Positions 1-64,000 of a stretch of 64,000 bases of DNA are shown here, piece by piece. The notes below the pieces were generated by a model that was not told the origin of the DNA, did not search any database, and was given only the letters and a program-made list of their open reading frames with translations. The position numbers and the translations under genes were made by a program. The stretch comes from Dendrolimus kikuchii (lineage: Eukaryota; Arthropoda; Insecta; Lepidoptera; Lasiocampidae). Location: NCBI GenBank assembly GCA_019925095.2, contig CM034407.1, positions 1,962,210-2,026,209 of the forward strand, written 5' to 3'. Positions within the stretch are counted from its first letter, which is position 1. Each line of letters starts with the position of its first letter.

Positions 1-205
1 AAAAGCTTATTATTGCATGAGTTCAGCAGACAGGCCGACCTTATGGAAAGCGGTTATCGTCGCCTATAAACATTTGTAATACCAAAAGTGCTACAAATAC
101 GCTGCTGCTCTCTGCTGCTTGTTCGTGCCTACCCCGCAAGGGAACTGGCGTGAAGTTATGTATGTATGTATGTATGTATGTATGTATGTATGCTCTCTAA
201 AGGGA
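1..205 (-). mobile_element. Family B retroposon 3' part, split by a family A fragment
   Basis: Reverse orientation: gagttcagcagacaggc...gctgctctct, interrupted at about 112-190 by a family A 3' end (cctaccccgcaagg...aagttatgtatg repeats, + strand). The family B sequence resumes as gctctctaaagggagact. The repeated gctctct looks like the target duplication. Confidence 0.75.
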
Positions 206-362
206 GACTGATATTGAGACTGGATTTAGTGGAATAGGAATTTTGACACTATAGTAACGGAATCGTAGCTTGAATATCTTCGCAACGTCAAGATATTGAA
301 ATAACAGAATTAGGTCCCGAAGTGGGCAGCGTCAGCTTATATGCTGTATTATCTATCTATAA

Positions 363-600
363 ATTAATTTAAAAAAAACTTCAACAGAGAGTTGAGAAGC
401 GAATGGCAATGGACAAGTAGCAAAACAAATCGCAACAAAATTTTAACTTTAAGTTTTACGGGCAGATTGTTAATGTACTTGTCCAATTTGAAAACCTGCC
501 CGTAAGACTTCAAGTTAAAATTTTGTTGCGATTCGGCTTGCCACTTGTCCGTTGAAGTTTCACTTCTACTATGTGTCCCAACACATAGCATTTCGATTTT
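363..600. mobile_element. Foldback-like element, copy 1 (no internal array)
   Basis: Inverted arms of about 85 bp (about 378-463 and 497-565) around a short loop. They include ggacaagt, aatcgcaacaaaattttaac and ttttacgggcag with its complement. The right end reads ttgtccgttgaagtttcacttctactatgtgtccc and finishes in tttcgattttt. The same ends bound the array-bearing copy at 27.9 kb. Confidence 0.7.
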
Positions 601-870
601 TCACAGGTTTACTGCAAATTATGATTTGGTTAGGTTAGGTACATTTTAATTAATGCATTTTATTTAAACATATTTAATCAAACAAAAAAACTGAATTCGA
701 TCCGGAACCAAAAAACGTATCCATATTCCTTCTACTCTAAAATTATGCCGCCTCTCACCACGTCTAGTCCAAATTTATGTCGCTCCTCCACGCGGCCGTA
801 TCTCTTTTTCGTAACAGAAAAATCCTAAGATCCCCCCCCCCCCCCGTTTATATAGAAGTTTCACTTTTTA
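601..870. repeat. Repeat segment shared with 28707-28770 and 29376-29580
   Basis: Runs from acaggtttactgcaaatta and tggttaggttaggt to gaattcgatccggaaccaaa and agaagtttcactt. The same sequence in the same order flanks the second foldback copy. It contains a run of about 14 C at 833-846. Confidence 0.7.
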
Positions 871-871
871 T

Positions 872-1195
872 CCGTGCAGGAACGGAGAAAGTATACAATT
901 TCCTGCGGCCGGGCGGCCTGTCGTAAGAGGCGACAAAACAACCCACAGCCAGGTGGTAGGGCATTTGCCCGACTGGATGGTTACCACCCCTGGTCTAGAG
1001 TATGTCGCCATAACAACCTTGAGTTGTGTTCCGGCATTAGTGACCAATTTCCAGTCTCCCTTAAGAGAGCAGCAGCGCATTTGTAGCACTTTTGGTGTTG
1101 CAAATGTCTATAGGCGATGGTAACCGCTTTCCATCAAGTGGGCTGTCTGCCTGTCTGCTGAACTCCTGCAATAAAAAAAATAAAAAAAATTGTTT
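872..1195 (+). mobile_element. Family B retroposon, near full length
   Basis: Starts ccgtgcaggaacggagaaag, ends ctgctgaactcctgcaataaaaaa. About 315 bp plus poly(A); sense to the gene, so it carries an AATAAA signal in the intron. Confidence 0.85.
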
Positions 1196-1228
1196 ATATC
1201 ATCTTACAAAAAAAGTCCGCCATTCCAG

Positions 1229-64000
<62,772 letters not shown>

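Overview
This is eukaryotic genomic DNA. I read it as one long interval inside a single gene that runs off both ends of the window, on the + strand. I assemble 33 short exons (73-222 nt, about 4.99 kb of coding sequence, about 1,660 codons) that keep one reading frame across every junction. They spell the motor half of an axonemal dynein heavy chain: end of the linker, AAA1, AAA2, AAA3, AAA4, the first stalk helix, the microtubule-binding domain and the start of the second stalk helix. The order and wording of the signature motifs fit the DNAH1 type (single-headed inner-arm dynein of cilia and sperm flagella) better than DNAH7/3/12 or the outer-arm chains; this comparison is from memory, with no alignment run. 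Promoter, N-terminal tail, AAA5, AAA6 and C-terminus lie outside the window.

The organism is most likely a moth or butterfly: introns are AT-rich and packed with retroposons, MITEs and SINEs of the kinds familiar from lepidopteran genomes (inference; no species can be named). Exons are about 8% of the window. Much of the rest is mobile or simple-sequence DNA. Family A is the 3' end of a non-LTR retrotransposon with a reverse-transcriptase C-terminus and a (TATG)n tail (16 pieces). Family B is a retroposon of about 315 bp ending in AATAAA/poly(A) (18 pieces or more). There are also C-terminal fragments of at least four other LINE types, tRNA-headed SINEs, three solo LTRs with 4-bp target duplications, several MITEs with clear TIRs and target duplications, a foldback-like element with a 26-bp array, and several minisatellites.

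Layout: 0-18 kb holds linker, AAA1 and AAA2; 19-30 kb AAA3; 31-42 kb AAA4; 45-64 kb the stalk and microtubule-binding domain. The one large element is a BEL/Pao LTR retrotransposon remnant (52.6-56.4 kb), arranged as an inverted repeat with both integrase ends pointing outward, inside the intron that splits the microtubule-binding domain. No second host gene, structural RNA gene, CRISPR or prokaryotic feature was seen. Short open frames outside the exons are remnants of repeats or chance.

The points most worth a second look are an apparent insertion of about 30 residues at the linker/AAA1 boundary (exon 2), the inverted BEL/Pao structure, the foldback element, a palindromic family with long LINE-like target duplications, and the many repeat ends lying within about 40 bp of splice acceptors. 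I found nothing that amounts to a new multi-gene system.
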